In this document: positions 22,480 through 32,356 of the stretch, in pieces | How positions within the stretch are numbered: the stretch's first letter is position 1 | Layout of the letters: every line of letters starts with the position of its first letter | Assembly: GCA_948567375.1 (NCBI GenBank) | Contig: OX419756.1 | Coordinates: forward strand, 22,670,552-22,734,551 | Length of the DNA stretch: 64,000 nt | Direction: 5' to 3' | DNA from: Lunularia cruciata | Lineage: Eukaryota; Streptophyta; Marchantiopsida; Lunulariales; Lunulariaceae | Notes under the pieces: generated by a model | Database searches by the model: none | What the model was told of the DNA's origin: nothing | The model's input: only the letters and a program-made list of their open reading frames with translations | Made by a program: the position numbers and the translations under genes

Positions 22480-23292
22480 TCTTGACTTCCATCATGCTAC
22501 CTCCTCCTAAAACTTCTTATACCTCACTTGATGAAATGCTACAAAGTATCAATGCTTTTGTGCATTGTAAAGGATATGTTATAGTTAGATGCCATTCAAA
22601 TATCAATTGAGTGACACTCAAATGTGACCAAGGGTGCATATATAACACTTTAGAAGCTGTAACCACTATTGCACAAAGCCATAAAACTTAGGGCTCTTGC
22701 TTGATTGATTGCACATTAATGCTCTATGTATGGTCGCAAAAATTTGATGGATATTGGTATCTTAAGGTTTGTAATGGAGAGCACAATCATGATCCTTCAG
22801 CTTGCATTAGTCATAATGTTGTTTGTCATCTTCAACCAAAGTAATGTGTAATGACATCTTAAATGTTAGTTGTTAGCATTGCTCCAAAGTCAATTTCTTA
22901 CAACTTTGCAACAAAGGTATTCTTGACACTCATGCGTTTCAAGAGCAATGAACAATGAGCAACCATGGGTTCAAGAAATAGAACTTGCCAATAGATCACC
23001 AATTCTTGCTCTTCTAGACACTCTTCAAGATAGAAACTACAAAAAGGACTATTTATGCATTGATGAAAATGAAGTAACTCATTTGTTCTTTGCATATCCT
23101 GATTCTAGTTTTGGGCTCAAGCATATCCATATTCTTTGATGATGGATTGTACATATAGCATTTGCATACAATGCCAATGCTTCATGTTGTTGGAATGATA
23201 ATTTCAACACATCATTTACAATTGCAATTGCTTTCTTATTAGAAGAAACACAACCATGGTACCAATGGGTTGTAGACCGCATTGCAACCTTA
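22480..23292 (+). pseudogene. MULE (Mutator-like) transposase pseudogene, cut by element C
   Basis: Translation in shifting frames gives the FAR1/MULE N-terminal zinc region (TSLDEMLQSINAFV, GYVIVRCHSN, LKCDQGC, FDGYWYLKVCNGEHNHDPSA), then the linker to the core (LLDTLQDRNYKKDYLCI, VTHLFFAYPDS), the catalytic entry MDCTY, and MPMLHVVGM plus AIAFLLEETQPWYQWVVDRI. These follow the order found in MULE transposases. Several stops and frameshifts occur. The gene ends abruptly where the 5' LTR of element C begins at 23300, so the rest of the transposase is displaced or lost. Confidence 0.8.
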
Positions 23293-23299
23293 TATGATT

Positions 23300-23699
23300 T
23301 GTAACAATATGGAGTTTAGCGACGAGGTTAGTTAGAGCTAACAAAGTAGCAAATAAGACAAATAAGTCTAGCATATTCAAAAAGTATCTAGGAAGCTTCT
23401 TGGCTAGCTTAGCTTGCACTCTAAGTAGGTAGCTTCTAGAAGCTTCTAACTAGCTTAGCTTGCATGCCAAGTAAGCGGTTTCTAGAAGGAAGCTTCTTTA
23501 GAAGCTTCACAATTAACTTGGCTTACACTCCAAGAAAGCAGCTTAAGGAAGCTTCTTGAGAAGCTTCTCAAGACCTTGTATACTCCCTATAAATACCAAA
23601 GCCAAAGCTCATGCTAGGCATTTGGAGTTTCTCTCATTCAAGTGTCCCAATATGATCTTCCATTCTCCTATTTCTCTCCTTGGTCTTGGGTCTTTTACA
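23300..23699 (+). repeat. 5' LTR of element C
   Basis: Starts TGTAACAATATGG and ends GTCTTTTACA, 400 bp. It matches the solo LTR at 38052-38418. A TATAAATA promoter box lies near 23588. The middle is a cluster of GAAGCTTC/TTCTAGAA motifs (23430-23570). It is inserted in the MULE pseudogene; left flank TGATT. Confidence 0.88.
23434..23567 (+). promoter_or_regulatory. Cluster of heat-shock-element-like motifs in LTR C
   Basis: TTCTAGAAGCTTC at 23434-23446 is a perfect three-unit heat shock element (TTCnnGAAnnTTC). Further two-unit GAAnnTTC pairs lie at 23489-23496, 23501-23508, 23548-23555 and 23560-23567. The perfect 13-mer is retained at 38211-38223 in the solo LTR C. They lie upstream of the TATA box, the right place for an enhancer of LTR transcription. 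Confidence 0.6.
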
Positions 23700-23700
23700 T

Positions 23701-23713
23701 TGGTATTAGAGTA
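23701..23713 (+). promoter_or_regulatory. Primer binding site of element C (initiator-Met type)
   Basis: TGGTATTAGAGTA follows the LTR end after two bases; it resembles the TGGTATCAGAGC site for initiator-Met tRNA. Confidence 0.65.
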
Positions 23714-23723
23714 TGAATAAGAT

Positions 23724-24830
23724 GGATGGAATTTATGGACCACCAAATCCATTTCCTCCAAACATTGGGATTTTTGTGTTTGTGTAATATCCAAGCATCA
23801 CTTCACACAATTCATCACCTCACAATTTTGGCAAAATTTTCTGAATGCATCACCTTGTCCAAGGAATCCTTGATACATCCGGTTGTAACTTATGGAGAAT
23901 GGTGGATGTGTTTTATGTGCTAGTAAATTAGATAAATTGGGGGTGTGGTAGAGTAGTAGCCATGGCAATAATGCTTGAGGTTATCATTGCTATGCAATAA
24001 CAAATCAAGCACCTTACTTGATTGTTAGATGAACAAGACTAGCAATGACAAGAGCACATAGAGAGAGCACCATTTTAAGAAGTAGAAGACCAAATCCGAT
24101 TTCTAAAACCCAAGGTATATGATAGCAAGAATCTCTTGGGTGTAGTGGAGAATTTTGTATTTGACTATGAATGTTATTTTGAGGTTACAAATCTTCAAGA
24201 TGAACACAACACATTCTCTTAGCTTCAAGCCAATTGGACGGAGCAACAAAGCTATGGTGGCAATTTTGAGTGGAGCAAGTTGAAAGATAGTTTGTTGCAC
24301 CAATCCTGACATGGGAAGAATTCAAGGATGCAATAATTAGATGATTCCAAGTGATCAATGCCACACAAGCTGCACAAGATATGTTGGCAAAGTTGAAGTA
24401 GGTTGGTTTTGTAAGAAGCTACATAACATAATTCCAAAATACCATCATGCAAATTCCAGATATAATGGATGGTGAAGCTCTAGATCAATTTGTGAGGAGC
24501 TTGAAGTCACAAACCAAATTAGAAGTGACTATGCAAGAACCAAAATACTTGGAAGAAGCCATGCAACTAGTAGAGCATTTTGATTCCTTGGTTTCAACAA
24601 CTTGGTCTTGACCTTGATCTTCACAAAACCAACTAGCACATTACACACGTGTGGAGGAGCTGGCACTAATGGAGATTGATGCCATCCAAAGGAGACCACT
24701 TGGTATAGCGGATTAAGAAATATTGCAATAAAATGGTGGTTGCTTTTATTGTCGCCAGATTGGACATCGTATTGCTGTATGTCCACTCAAGAATGTGCAA
24801 TCTTACAACAAATCACCCAAATAGAGGTTG
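23724..24830 (+). pseudogene. gag pseudogene of element C
   Basis: A decayed Gag region. The most certain part is the C-terminal zinc knuckle CFYCRQIGHRIAVC (CX2CX4HX4C) at about 24740-24782, which would bind element RNA. Upstream, a region near 24230-24600 fits the retrotransposon Gag core (a WxxF-like segment, then FVRSY and EALDQFVRSLKSQ-type pattern, AMQLVEHF). Stops and frameshifts split it into many short frames. Confidence 0.65.
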
Positions 24831-24929
24831 TAGAATGAAATGATCAAGAAAATGAGGAATCCCAATAGGAGATTTTGAGCCGCCTACTAGGAATTTGATT
24901 AGTTCTAATGGGATTGAAAGCTCAACTAT

Positions 24930-25286
24930 GCAAGCTTGCTTCACTTGCAAGGTATGATATTTGATTGTGGTGGTAGGATTTTGGTTGATTCTCAAAGTTT
25001 AGAGAATTGCATGTATATGCAATAAGCAAAGGAATTGAGTATTCCGATCAAACTAGTAATTAGAAGAAGATTGATGATGGCGGATGGTAGAAAGAGTTCT
25101 GCATTCTGTATCTTACATTTGGTTACCTTAAAGATTGGGATGGAGTATTTGGAGTGTATGAGATGCATAGTGGCAATTCTACACTATAATGTCATTTTGG
25201 GTTTACCTTGGCTTGAACATCATAAGGTTCAATTTGATTGGAATCGACGACAAATTCAAGTACAACACCAAGGTAGGAAATTCTGA
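24930..25286 (+). pseudogene. Retropepsin-like protease remnant of element C
   Basis: The active-site turn expected as VDSGA reads VDSQS here (about 24975-24995), so the catalytic motif is damaged. The C-terminal flap strand is clear: YNVILGLPWLEHHKVQFDW at about 25183-25245, matching the YDVILGMPWL pattern of gypsy proteases. It would cut the Gag-Pol polyprotein. Confidence 0.7.
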
Positions 25287-25295
25287 GTAGGTTGT

Positions 25296-26450
25296 TTGGC
25301 ACCTCTGAGTAAGACACCTAAGAATAGTCAATCCCAAGATGAGAAGGTTGTCAAGAAAGCAACCATAGAGCAAGCTTTGAAGGAAGATAAGTCCCTAGAT
25401 GGGAAGTTTATCAATGAAGCAGCTATAGAGCAAGCTTTGGAGGAAGATAAGTCTATTTTTGAGGTATGGATGAAGCCGTTTGCACAAGGAGAATCCAAGG
25501 AAGGTCAAGAACCTCATCAAGCAATGGTTGATCAAATAATTCAGGAGTTTGTGGATGTGTTTCAAGATGATCTGCCAAAGGAATCCATCTTTGATTGTGG
25601 TATGCCCTTCAAGATTGAGTTATTGCCAAGGAGTACTCCAATGAGTAGACCAATCTATTGGCTCTCACCAAAGGAGTTGGAGGAGTTGCAAAAAACACTT
25701 ATGGAGTTCTTGGAGAAGCATTTCATACAACATAGTACATTCCTTTGGGGAACATTGGTATTATTCATTCCAAAGAAGGATGGAGGACTTTCTTTCTATA
25801 GCAATTATTGTGGGTTCAATAAAAAAACAGTGAAGAATGCATATTCCTTGCCTCAAATTGATGACTTGCTTGATCAATTGAGTGGAGCATGATACTTCTT
25901 CATGTTGGATCTTTGTAGTGGCTATGGGCAGATCCACATTGACAGGGAGGATGTGCAAAAGACTACCTTTTGTACAAGGTATGGACATTTTGAATGGCGA
26001 GTTCTACCTTTTGGACTCACTTATGCTCCAATAGTCTTCATTGATCAGATGCATTGGGTGTTGGATGGACTATTGGATTGGTACGTGATGGTGTTCCTAG
26101 ATGATATTTTAATCTATATCAAGACAAAGGCAAAACACATAAATCATGTACGGGAAGTCCTACAATGACTACATCAATGGAAGTTTTATTGCAATAAGTC
26201 AAAGTGTGCCTTTTGGCAAAAGGAAGTCACCTTCTTGGGTCACAAAAAGCTCATTAGATGGAATCAAGGTGGAAGAGGAGAAAATCAAGGCCATTACTAA
26301 TTGGCCTACTCCAAAGGATGCCATAGAGGTGCAAGCATTTAATGGTAAGCTTTTACCGATGGTTCATCCACTATTATGCACATGTGGTAGCACCATTGAC
26401 CGACCTCTTGGAGAAAAACTCCAGCTTTCAATGGACCACCAAGCATGAAG
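25296..26450 (+). pseudogene. Reverse transcriptase pseudogene of element C
   Basis: The first 198 codons (25296-25892) are open and include a tandem duplication in the linker (EQALKEDKSLDGKF and EQALEEDKSIFEVW). The fingers follow (KIELLPRSTPMSRPIY, VLFIPKKDGGL). After a TGA at 25890 the palm continues (LDLCSGYGQIHIDREDV, VLPFGLTYAPIVF) with catalytic FLDDILIY at about 26095-26118. Another stop at 26166 precedes CNKSKCAFWQKEVTFLGH. It is a dead but easily recognised gypsy RT. Confidence 0.88.
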
Positions 26451-26830
26451 AAGCATTCCAAAAGTTAAAACATATGGTGTTTTTAAGACCTATTCTTCAA
26501 CCATATGATCCTCAACTACCTTGTGTGGTTGACTTTGATGTTTCTAACTTTGCCATTGCAATTGTGTTACAACAAGAACTCCCAGATAAGTTACATCCCA
26601 TTGCCTTTGTGTCTCATAGATTAAACACTACAGAAAGGAATTAATTTGCATCAGATTAGGAACAACTAGCAATGCTATATGCCACCAAGGTATGGAGGCA
26701 CTATCTCTTGGAAAAATAGGTGATCATGCAAACCAATCACAAACCCTTATTGTAGACATTACATTTGGAACACATGAAGAGTCGATATCATCAATGGGAG
26801 TAGCAATTCTAATTATTTGATATCAAAATT
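26420..26830 (+). pseudogene. RNase H remnant of element C
   Basis: The connection FQWTTKHEEAFQKLK is followed by VVDFDVSNFAIAIVLQQ (first catalytic Asp region), HPIAFVSHRLNTTERN, EQLAMLYATKVWRHYL (catalytic Glu region) and MQTNHKPL (Asp changed to Asn). TAA at 26642 and other stops break it. Confidence 0.78.
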
Positions 26831-26924
26831 GAGTACAAATCAGGTTGGTTCTATGTGATCCTTGATGCCCTATCACAATGGCCTAATTTGAAGTCTCTTC
26901 CTCTCATCACGAAAACCATTAAAA

Positions 26925-28107
26925 TTGTGTCAATCAACTCCAAGGTCCAAAATGAGTTTAGGTCAGCTCTATAACAAGATCCTTTCTTCCGGATGGTACA
27001 TGGTCATCTTGCAACATGCAGCAAGGAGTGCAACATCTTCTTCTCCAAGGAAGGCCTTCTATTCCATGAAGACCGGATATATGTTCCAACCAAGGGTGAT
27101 CTTCGACTTGTGTGCCTCCAAGAAGCCCATGACTTACCAATAGTTGGTCACATGGGTGTAGACAAGACCTTGGATACTCTCCAATGCCAATGGTGGTAAC
27201 CTAACATGACACAAGATGTTCAAGAGTTTGTTCAATTGTGTGAGAGCTGCCAATGCAACAAGGCCAACAACTAGAAATCAAGTGGGCTCCTTCAACCACT
27301 CCCCATTCTATCTGCTCAATGGGAACATATGAGCTTGGATCTCATCACGTCCTTGCCCAAGCAAAGCAAGGTCACACATCAATCATGGTGTTTGTGGATA
27401 ATCTTAGTAAGCAAATCCATTTGGCACCAACCTTTGATACCATGGATGCGCCAATGTGGAAGCATCTACTTTGACATTGTCATCAAGCATCATGGGATGC
27501 CTCATGTACTCATCTTTGATTGTGATGTGAAATTTTGGCAAGCACTCTTCCAAGTACTCAAAACCAAGCTTACTTTGTCTATGGTCTATTATCCTCAAAT
27601 TGATGGACAAATTGAACATGCAAATTGCACCTTGGAGGATATGCTTTGTGCCTTTGTCAACATCCAACATACCAATTAGAATGAATATCTTGTAGCTGTG
27701 GATTTTGCATAGAATAATTCCAAACAAGCAAGCATTAGATTCTCTCCTTTCTTCCTCAATTTTGGCCAAGATCCACTTTTTCTAGATTCCCTTCTTGCTC
27801 CTCCTCCATCTCACGTCCCTCATACTTCCACCTTCTTGACCACCATATCCCAATCCTTCTTATAAGCCAAATCTAATTTCCTTGTTGCTTAGAATTGGCA
27901 AAAACAATATGTGGACCACCATCATTGTGATCTCACCTTTCAAGTTGGTGAGAAGGTCATTCTCTCCTCTAGTAACCTATCCTCCCACTTGATACCCAAG
28001 TTTGTGAACTTGCTCCTAATTGGATAGGACCCTTTGATGTCACCCAAATTACCTCTCTTGTTGCTTATCAACTTGCCTTGCCTTGCCTTGCCTTGTCATA
28101 AGCATAT
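26925..28107 (+). pseudogene. Integrase pseudogene of element C, cut by A1
   Basis: The zinc-binding domain is visible as EAHDLPIVGHMGVDKTLDTL then CESCQ (HHCC) at about 27120-27255. The core has SLDLITSLPKQSK (first Asp), VFVDNLSKQIHLAP and HGMPHVLIFDCDVKFW (second Asp). The third position lies in DGQIEHANCTLED, where the Glu is present. The C-terminal FQVGEKVIL segment lies near 27940. A five-fold CCTTG run sits at 28071-28096. A1 interrupts at 28108; the final HPSVFHIFKMK part lies at 36171-36210. Confidence 0.8.
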
Positions 28108-28799
28108 TGTAACACCCATTTGTGCATGTGTGTGGTATTGTGATATTTGGCTTGGTATTACAAGTACTTGAGAGATATTATTTATATAGAGATAAAGGAT
28201 GGTTCTACATTAGTCATGATTAGCTAAAATTAGTCATAGCTAAGATAGAGGGGGACCTTACTTTAGAGGAAGTGGAAAAGATGAACACCACTATTTTGGA
28301 TTCTAGTGTGTTGACTTGGTATTATTCCTAGGTGTTTGGCTTTGAGGAAAGAGTTGAGAACTCTTGGGCCCGCAAGCCTTTTTGTTTTGGATTCTTCTAT
28401 AGTCCAAGGATAGCCCATGTGAAGGAATCCTTGACTTAGTGGTTGGGTCAAGATAAGATCACATGCTAGTGAAATATGCCCATGTGAATGGATATTCCTT
28501 TCTACTTTTTGACTTTACTTGACTTTTAGTCTAGTAACTTGAGTTACTACAGTAATTAGTAACTTTGGTACGTAACTATTTCACAAGAATATAAAAAAGG
28601 GGTGAGGAGGTACTCAACATCCTTTTGTTTGCAACTATCTCTCTCTCATTGAGTTCTCTAGTGAGTAATGTCTTGAGCCTTGGAGTGTTAGCCTTGGAGG
28701 AGTATGATGGAGTTGAGGTTCCTTGCCTTCTTAGTCCATGGTTTGCTACCATAATAGCCATTAGAAGTTCATCTTGAGTGAGAGATAGGCCGGCTCACA
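28108..28799 (+). repeat. 5' LTR of A1 (family A)
   Basis: TGTAACACCC at the start and CCGGCTCACA at the end, 692 bp. A TATA-like ATATAAAA lies near 28589 (TATATAAACA in most other copies). Confidence 0.93.
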
Positions 28800-28803
28800 T
28801 TTT

Positions 28804-28822
28804 TGGTTCCGTTGCCAGGACC
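28804..28822 (+). promoter_or_regulatory. Primer binding site of A1
   Basis: TGGTTCCGTTGCCAGGACC begins four bases after the LTR. It resembles the tRNA-Asp type (TGGCGCCGTTGCCGGGGA) used by Athila/Tat elements but has TT for CG. The same form is present in A2, as TGGTTCCGTTGTCGGGACC on its strand. Confidence 0.65.
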
Positions 28823-28840
28823 TCTTTAGAAGGCAAGATA

Positions 28841-29011
28841 ATGTTCCGCATTCAATTCTACATTAGGCAGAAGGAGGCCATGAGAGCTCACTTGGAGAGA
28901 ACATTAGGAGAGGAGAGGGCTGAACTTATATTAGAGAACCAAGATCCATTTTTATACCTTGTAGTTCATTATGATGTCTTTGAAGTGATTTTGTACATCT
29001 TGTACACATGA
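28841..29011 (+). CDS. Small leader ORF of family A (56 codons), unknown
   Basis: Opens at ATG 28841, just after the PBS, and encodes a 56-residue peptide starting MFRIQFYIRQKEAMRAHLER and ending VILYILYT. The same frame with the same ends is open in A2 (53664-53834, minus). In A3 it is broken by one TAG (near 37697). No domain is recognised. It could be a real peptide or an upstream ORF that tunes translation of the genes behind it. Confidence 0.4.
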   Translation: MFRIQFYIRQKEAMRAHLERTLGEERAELILENQDPFLYLVVHYDVFEVILYILYT

Positions 29012-29658
29012 GAGGATTTGGAGAGATTGTGTGAGGTGGATTGCAGATTTTGGGGATTAAGGTGATTTTGGGCAAAATCTCAAGTTTAAGATCTGAACTT
29101 GAAATTTCTACACATGATAGCTTGAGTTATCTTTCAGTTATCATAGTTGGAATTATTGTGAGAGCTATTATGCGCATTGGGCTAGAATTTTTGAAAGTTG
29201 ATAGGGTAAACTGCTCCCGCAACTGCATGTTCTCTGGAAAATTGTACAGAGTCTTCCATTTCTTTAATTTTCACTAGATTGTTGTGAAACTTTCCAAGAT
29301 AATTCAGTAGGTTATATCTTACTTGATTACATAAAAATTAGAGAGAGATCATTCTTGTGCAAAGAGTTATGAGTTTTTAGAGTGAGTGGGGTGGTTTTTA
29401 GACCAAATCTGAAATATGTGTGCTGAATAGAAAGGTGTCTAGGCCAAATGGCTAAATGAAAAGATCTGAAATTTTTTAGGAAGAGACACCTTGGAGTTTT
29501 AATCACGTGTGAAAAATTTCGGAGGACTATCACATACAAATTGAGAGGTCTGAGTGAAATTGTGAGGAAGGGTCAATTCTGCAGAGTGGAGATCTCATGC
29601 ATGAGGAGTTTGAGAGCAACAAAAAGTATATTTGAGTGTTTAGATTCATCTTGGGAAC

Positions 29659-30132
29659 ATGGAGTGTCACCAAGAGTGGAAATTGAGATTATGCAAGGTT
29701 CCCCAAGGGTTTGAGGTGATTGTAAGGGTGGATTTGAGGAAAAGAGAGTTTACAATAGAATTTGAAGAGAGTGTTGAGGGGATCCAAAAACCTACACCAC
29801 TTGGAGGAAAGAGTGAGTCTAAGTGCTTTCTATGTGGAGAGAAGAGACATAAGGCAAATTCATGTCCATTGACCTTTGAAAGCAAGAGATTGAGGGAAAG
29901 GAGAGGCTTACTTGACTTGGGTTTGCATGTTGGACCTTCTTCACCAAGATTGGGAGGGAGAAGATCTAAGACCAAGGAGTTGTGTGAGGTTTGTGGAGTT
30001 GAAGGACTTCTAAAAGGACATAAGTGTAGTGGAGTAAAATCACTTTTGGAGATTTTGGTGAAGGATCTTGGAGAGAGTCTTAGTACAGTTACAGAAATAC
30101 TACTACCTTCATCAGCTAGTTCTCAAGATTAG
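29659..30132 (+). CDS. ORF0 of A1, zinc-knuckle protein upstream of gag (157 aa)
   Basis: An extra ORF between the PBS and gag. Residues 55-68 form a CCHC knuckle (CFLCGEKRHKANSC), and residues 108-122 form a second Cys/His group (CEVCGVEGLLKGHKC). Between them is a basic stretch ESKRLRERRG. The C-terminus is Ser/Thr-rich and ends SASSQD. A2 and A3 carry the same 157-codon frame without a stop. That exceeds what is left of their gag and pol. Role unknown: nucleic-acid binding is likely from the knuckle. It is not Gag, since Gag has its own knuckle. Confidence 0.7.
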   Translation: MECHQEWKLRLCKVPQGFEVIVRVDLRKREFTIEFEESVEGIQKPTPLGGKSESKCFLCGEKRHKANSCPLTFESKRLRERRGLLDLGLHVGPSSPRLGGRRSKTKELCEVCGVEGLLKGHKCSGVKSLLEILVKDLGESLSTVTEILLPSSASSQD

Positions 30133-30360
30133 TGATGGAGATAATCTTTCAACTTATGGATAAACTATCCATGAGGGTTTGATTAATATGCACTCTAGAA
30201 TTTGATGTTGCTATAGAAATCTTGGAGCAACCTGAGCCTTTTGTTCACTCAGGTGGATTACTCTCAAATGGTGTTAGTCATGTACATACTCTATTAGTTA
30301 TGGAGTGAGAGAAAAGAAAAGAAAAAAATTTGAGAGAAAGAAAGATAGTGAGAGGTTAAG

Positions 30361-31880
30361 ATGGGGAAACTTCCGGTTTTCTTTGGCAAGGATGGAGAAG
30401 ATGTGGAGGCCTTTGTGAGAGACTTCAAGAGAGCTTGCATAGGAAACAATGAGAGGAGGAAGAATAAGTGGGTCTCATTATTGCCAGATTTCTTTGAGGA
30501 TGCAACACTTACATGGTATGAGTTAGAATACCAAAAGAGAGAGAGGAGAGATGGGGAAAAGGAGTCTTGGGAGACTTTGACTTCAGCACTCATTGAGAAC
30601 TTTCTTCCTGATGAGAGTTATGAGAGATTGATGAGTGAGGTTACATTTCTCAAACAAGGAGATGGAGAGAAGGTGAGAGTCTATGTGGAAAGAGTGGAAA
30701 AGTTAGAGTCCAGATTTCACATAGTGTTGAGGAAGGGTGGAGATGATATGGAGACTACTATGATTGGGATAAGGGCCATGCTCACCAAGAATTTTGTAGG
30801 AGGATTGAGACCACAAATTAGAAGCAAGGTGAGATATGAGAAACCTTCTTCCAAGGTTGAAGCTATCAAGATCACGATTCGTATGGAGGAGAGTTTGGAA
30901 GGAGATGAGAGTGATTTGGTGGTGAAGGAGGTTGTGCATCCTCCTCAAGGCTACAAGTATGGTGGAACTTCTGATACTTTGGTGACAAGGGTTGCACCCC
31001 AAGTAGTAGTTTTGCCAGTTCTTGCACCTCCACCAAAAGATCCACTTCAGACCATCACAGAACAACTTGCGGATCTCAAGATCAATGTGGTGCAACTATG
31101 GGAGAAGAGAGAGGTGGATCAAAATGTAGGGAGAGGGCCTAGGAGTTATGGAAAGTATCCATATAGAGGAGGCTAACCAGCCAACAATTTCAATGATAGA
31201 AATGTTTTGGTTGTGGAGGAAGAGGCCATATCTAAAGGAATTGCCCAAATTCCACTTACCATGGAGGAAGGAGTTATGAGGGAGCCAATAGAAGGAAAGA
31301 GGTTGGTAGTGAAATCCAAGTGGCTCCTAATCCAAACAAAGGTAAGGGGATAGCATCCATAGATGTGGTTGAGAGCAAGTATGAGAAAGGAGAGTGCTCA
31401 AACTCCAAAGGTCTTAATTTGGAGCTTTTGGCACAAGAGAAGAAGAGAGCCTGTTTGCAGAGGATGTTCACTTTTCTCAAGGATTTACTCCAAGCAAGGA
31501 TACTCCTATGTCTACTAGGAGCACTCGCACCTCAACACCATCAACAAAAAAGACTCCAAGGAAGAAGTTGGGGATGAAGGACTTCTTGATCCCAAAGCAA
31601 CAATGGAACTACAATATGTTGGAGGATGTTGGTAGTCACAAGGGTTTCATCATAGTGGGCCAATTGATTGCTTTGAACCCTATCTTGAGAAAGAAGCTTA
31701 GAGGTGGTTTGAGTTCTATAAGGAGCAAGAGGAAGAAGAAGGCAAAAGCTCTAGTATCAATGGGGGTGGTGGATGCCAAGCCAACACCATGGGAGGCTTG
31801 TGAATATGGCTACAAGATTGATATGAGAGTGAATGGTCACACATCAAGGATGCACTTGTTGATGGAAGATCAACAGTGAA
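30361..31880 (+). pseudogene. gag of A1, broken after codon 271
   Basis: Gag coats the element RNA to form the virus-like particle. The first 271 codons are open (MGKLPVFFGKDGEDVEAFV, then WASLL/WVSLLPDFFEDATL and ESWETLTSALIENFLPDESYERL, the retrotransposon Gag core). A TAA at 31174 ends it. The zinc knuckle that follows (FGCGGRGHI, about 31205-31250) is out of frame by a lost base, and its second half contains a stop. A Ser/Thr/Lys-rich tail (about 31508-31880) leads to the protease. A2 has the same gene open for 533 codons. Confidence 0.85.
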
Positions 31881-32356
31881 TGCCATATCAGAAAGGTTGA
31901 TGAAGAAGTTGGGTATGATACCCTCAGGACCTTCAACATTTGTGGTAAGCATGGCAAACAAGCAACAAGTTCGACCAGTAGGGGTGATGGATAAAGTGGT
32001 AGTTTCAATTATGGGAGTTCAAAATCTGATGACTTTCCAAATCTTGAAGGATTCAAGCTATGACTTACTTCTTGGGAGGCCATGGTTGAGAGCAGCACCA
32101 CAATTGATCGATGGCACAAAGGGTACTTGAGAATTGTGCCATCAAACCATAGAGTCACAGTACCTGTGACTAACACCACCAACACTTCACATTCAGATAC
32201 ACCATCTTCTGATTATTGGGAATCAGATTCTGAAGAAGGAGCTTCAGGTGTGGACACAAGCATAGAATAGGAGACTTCCACGGAGGAGGATGAATCTGAA
32301 TCTTATTCAGATGTGTATCCCTTGTGTGCTATGGATTTTGCACCTAAGCCAAAGGT
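31881..32356 (+). pseudogene. Protease and acidic spacer of A1
   Basis: Downstream of the damaged active-site segment (the family form is LVDGGSAVNAMSERL in A2, with DGG instead of DSG) are SERLMKKLGMIPSG, FVVSMANKQQV and the flap LLLGRPWLRAA near 32065. A Thr/Ser/acidic spacer follows (about 32150-32330). The frame shifts around 31865, 32095 and 32356. The protease would mature the Gag-Pol product. Confidence 0.75.

Larger units (their letters stand above)
23300..28107 (+). mobile_element. Element C, chromovirus-like Ty3/gypsy, left part; continues at 36171-36242
   Basis: It has a 5' LTR (23300-23699), an initiator-Met-type PBS, gag with CCHC knuckle, protease, RT, RNase H and integrase in gypsy order. 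RT sequence (SPKELEELQKTLMEF, KKDGGLSFYSNYC, YSLPQIDDLLDQL) is of the Tekay/Reina chromovirus style, though no chromodomain is visible. Frameshifts and stops occur in every gene. A1 is inserted near the integrase C-terminus; the last integrase bases reappear at 36171-36242. The 3' LTR is not seen. Confidence 0.85.

Noticed and set aside
23430-23570. CRISPR-like or satellite array in LTR C (repeated AAGCTTCT motifs)
   Set aside because: Repeats are irregular and overlapping, without spacers, and lie inside a transposon LTR of a plant genome; they fit heat-shock-type motifs better.
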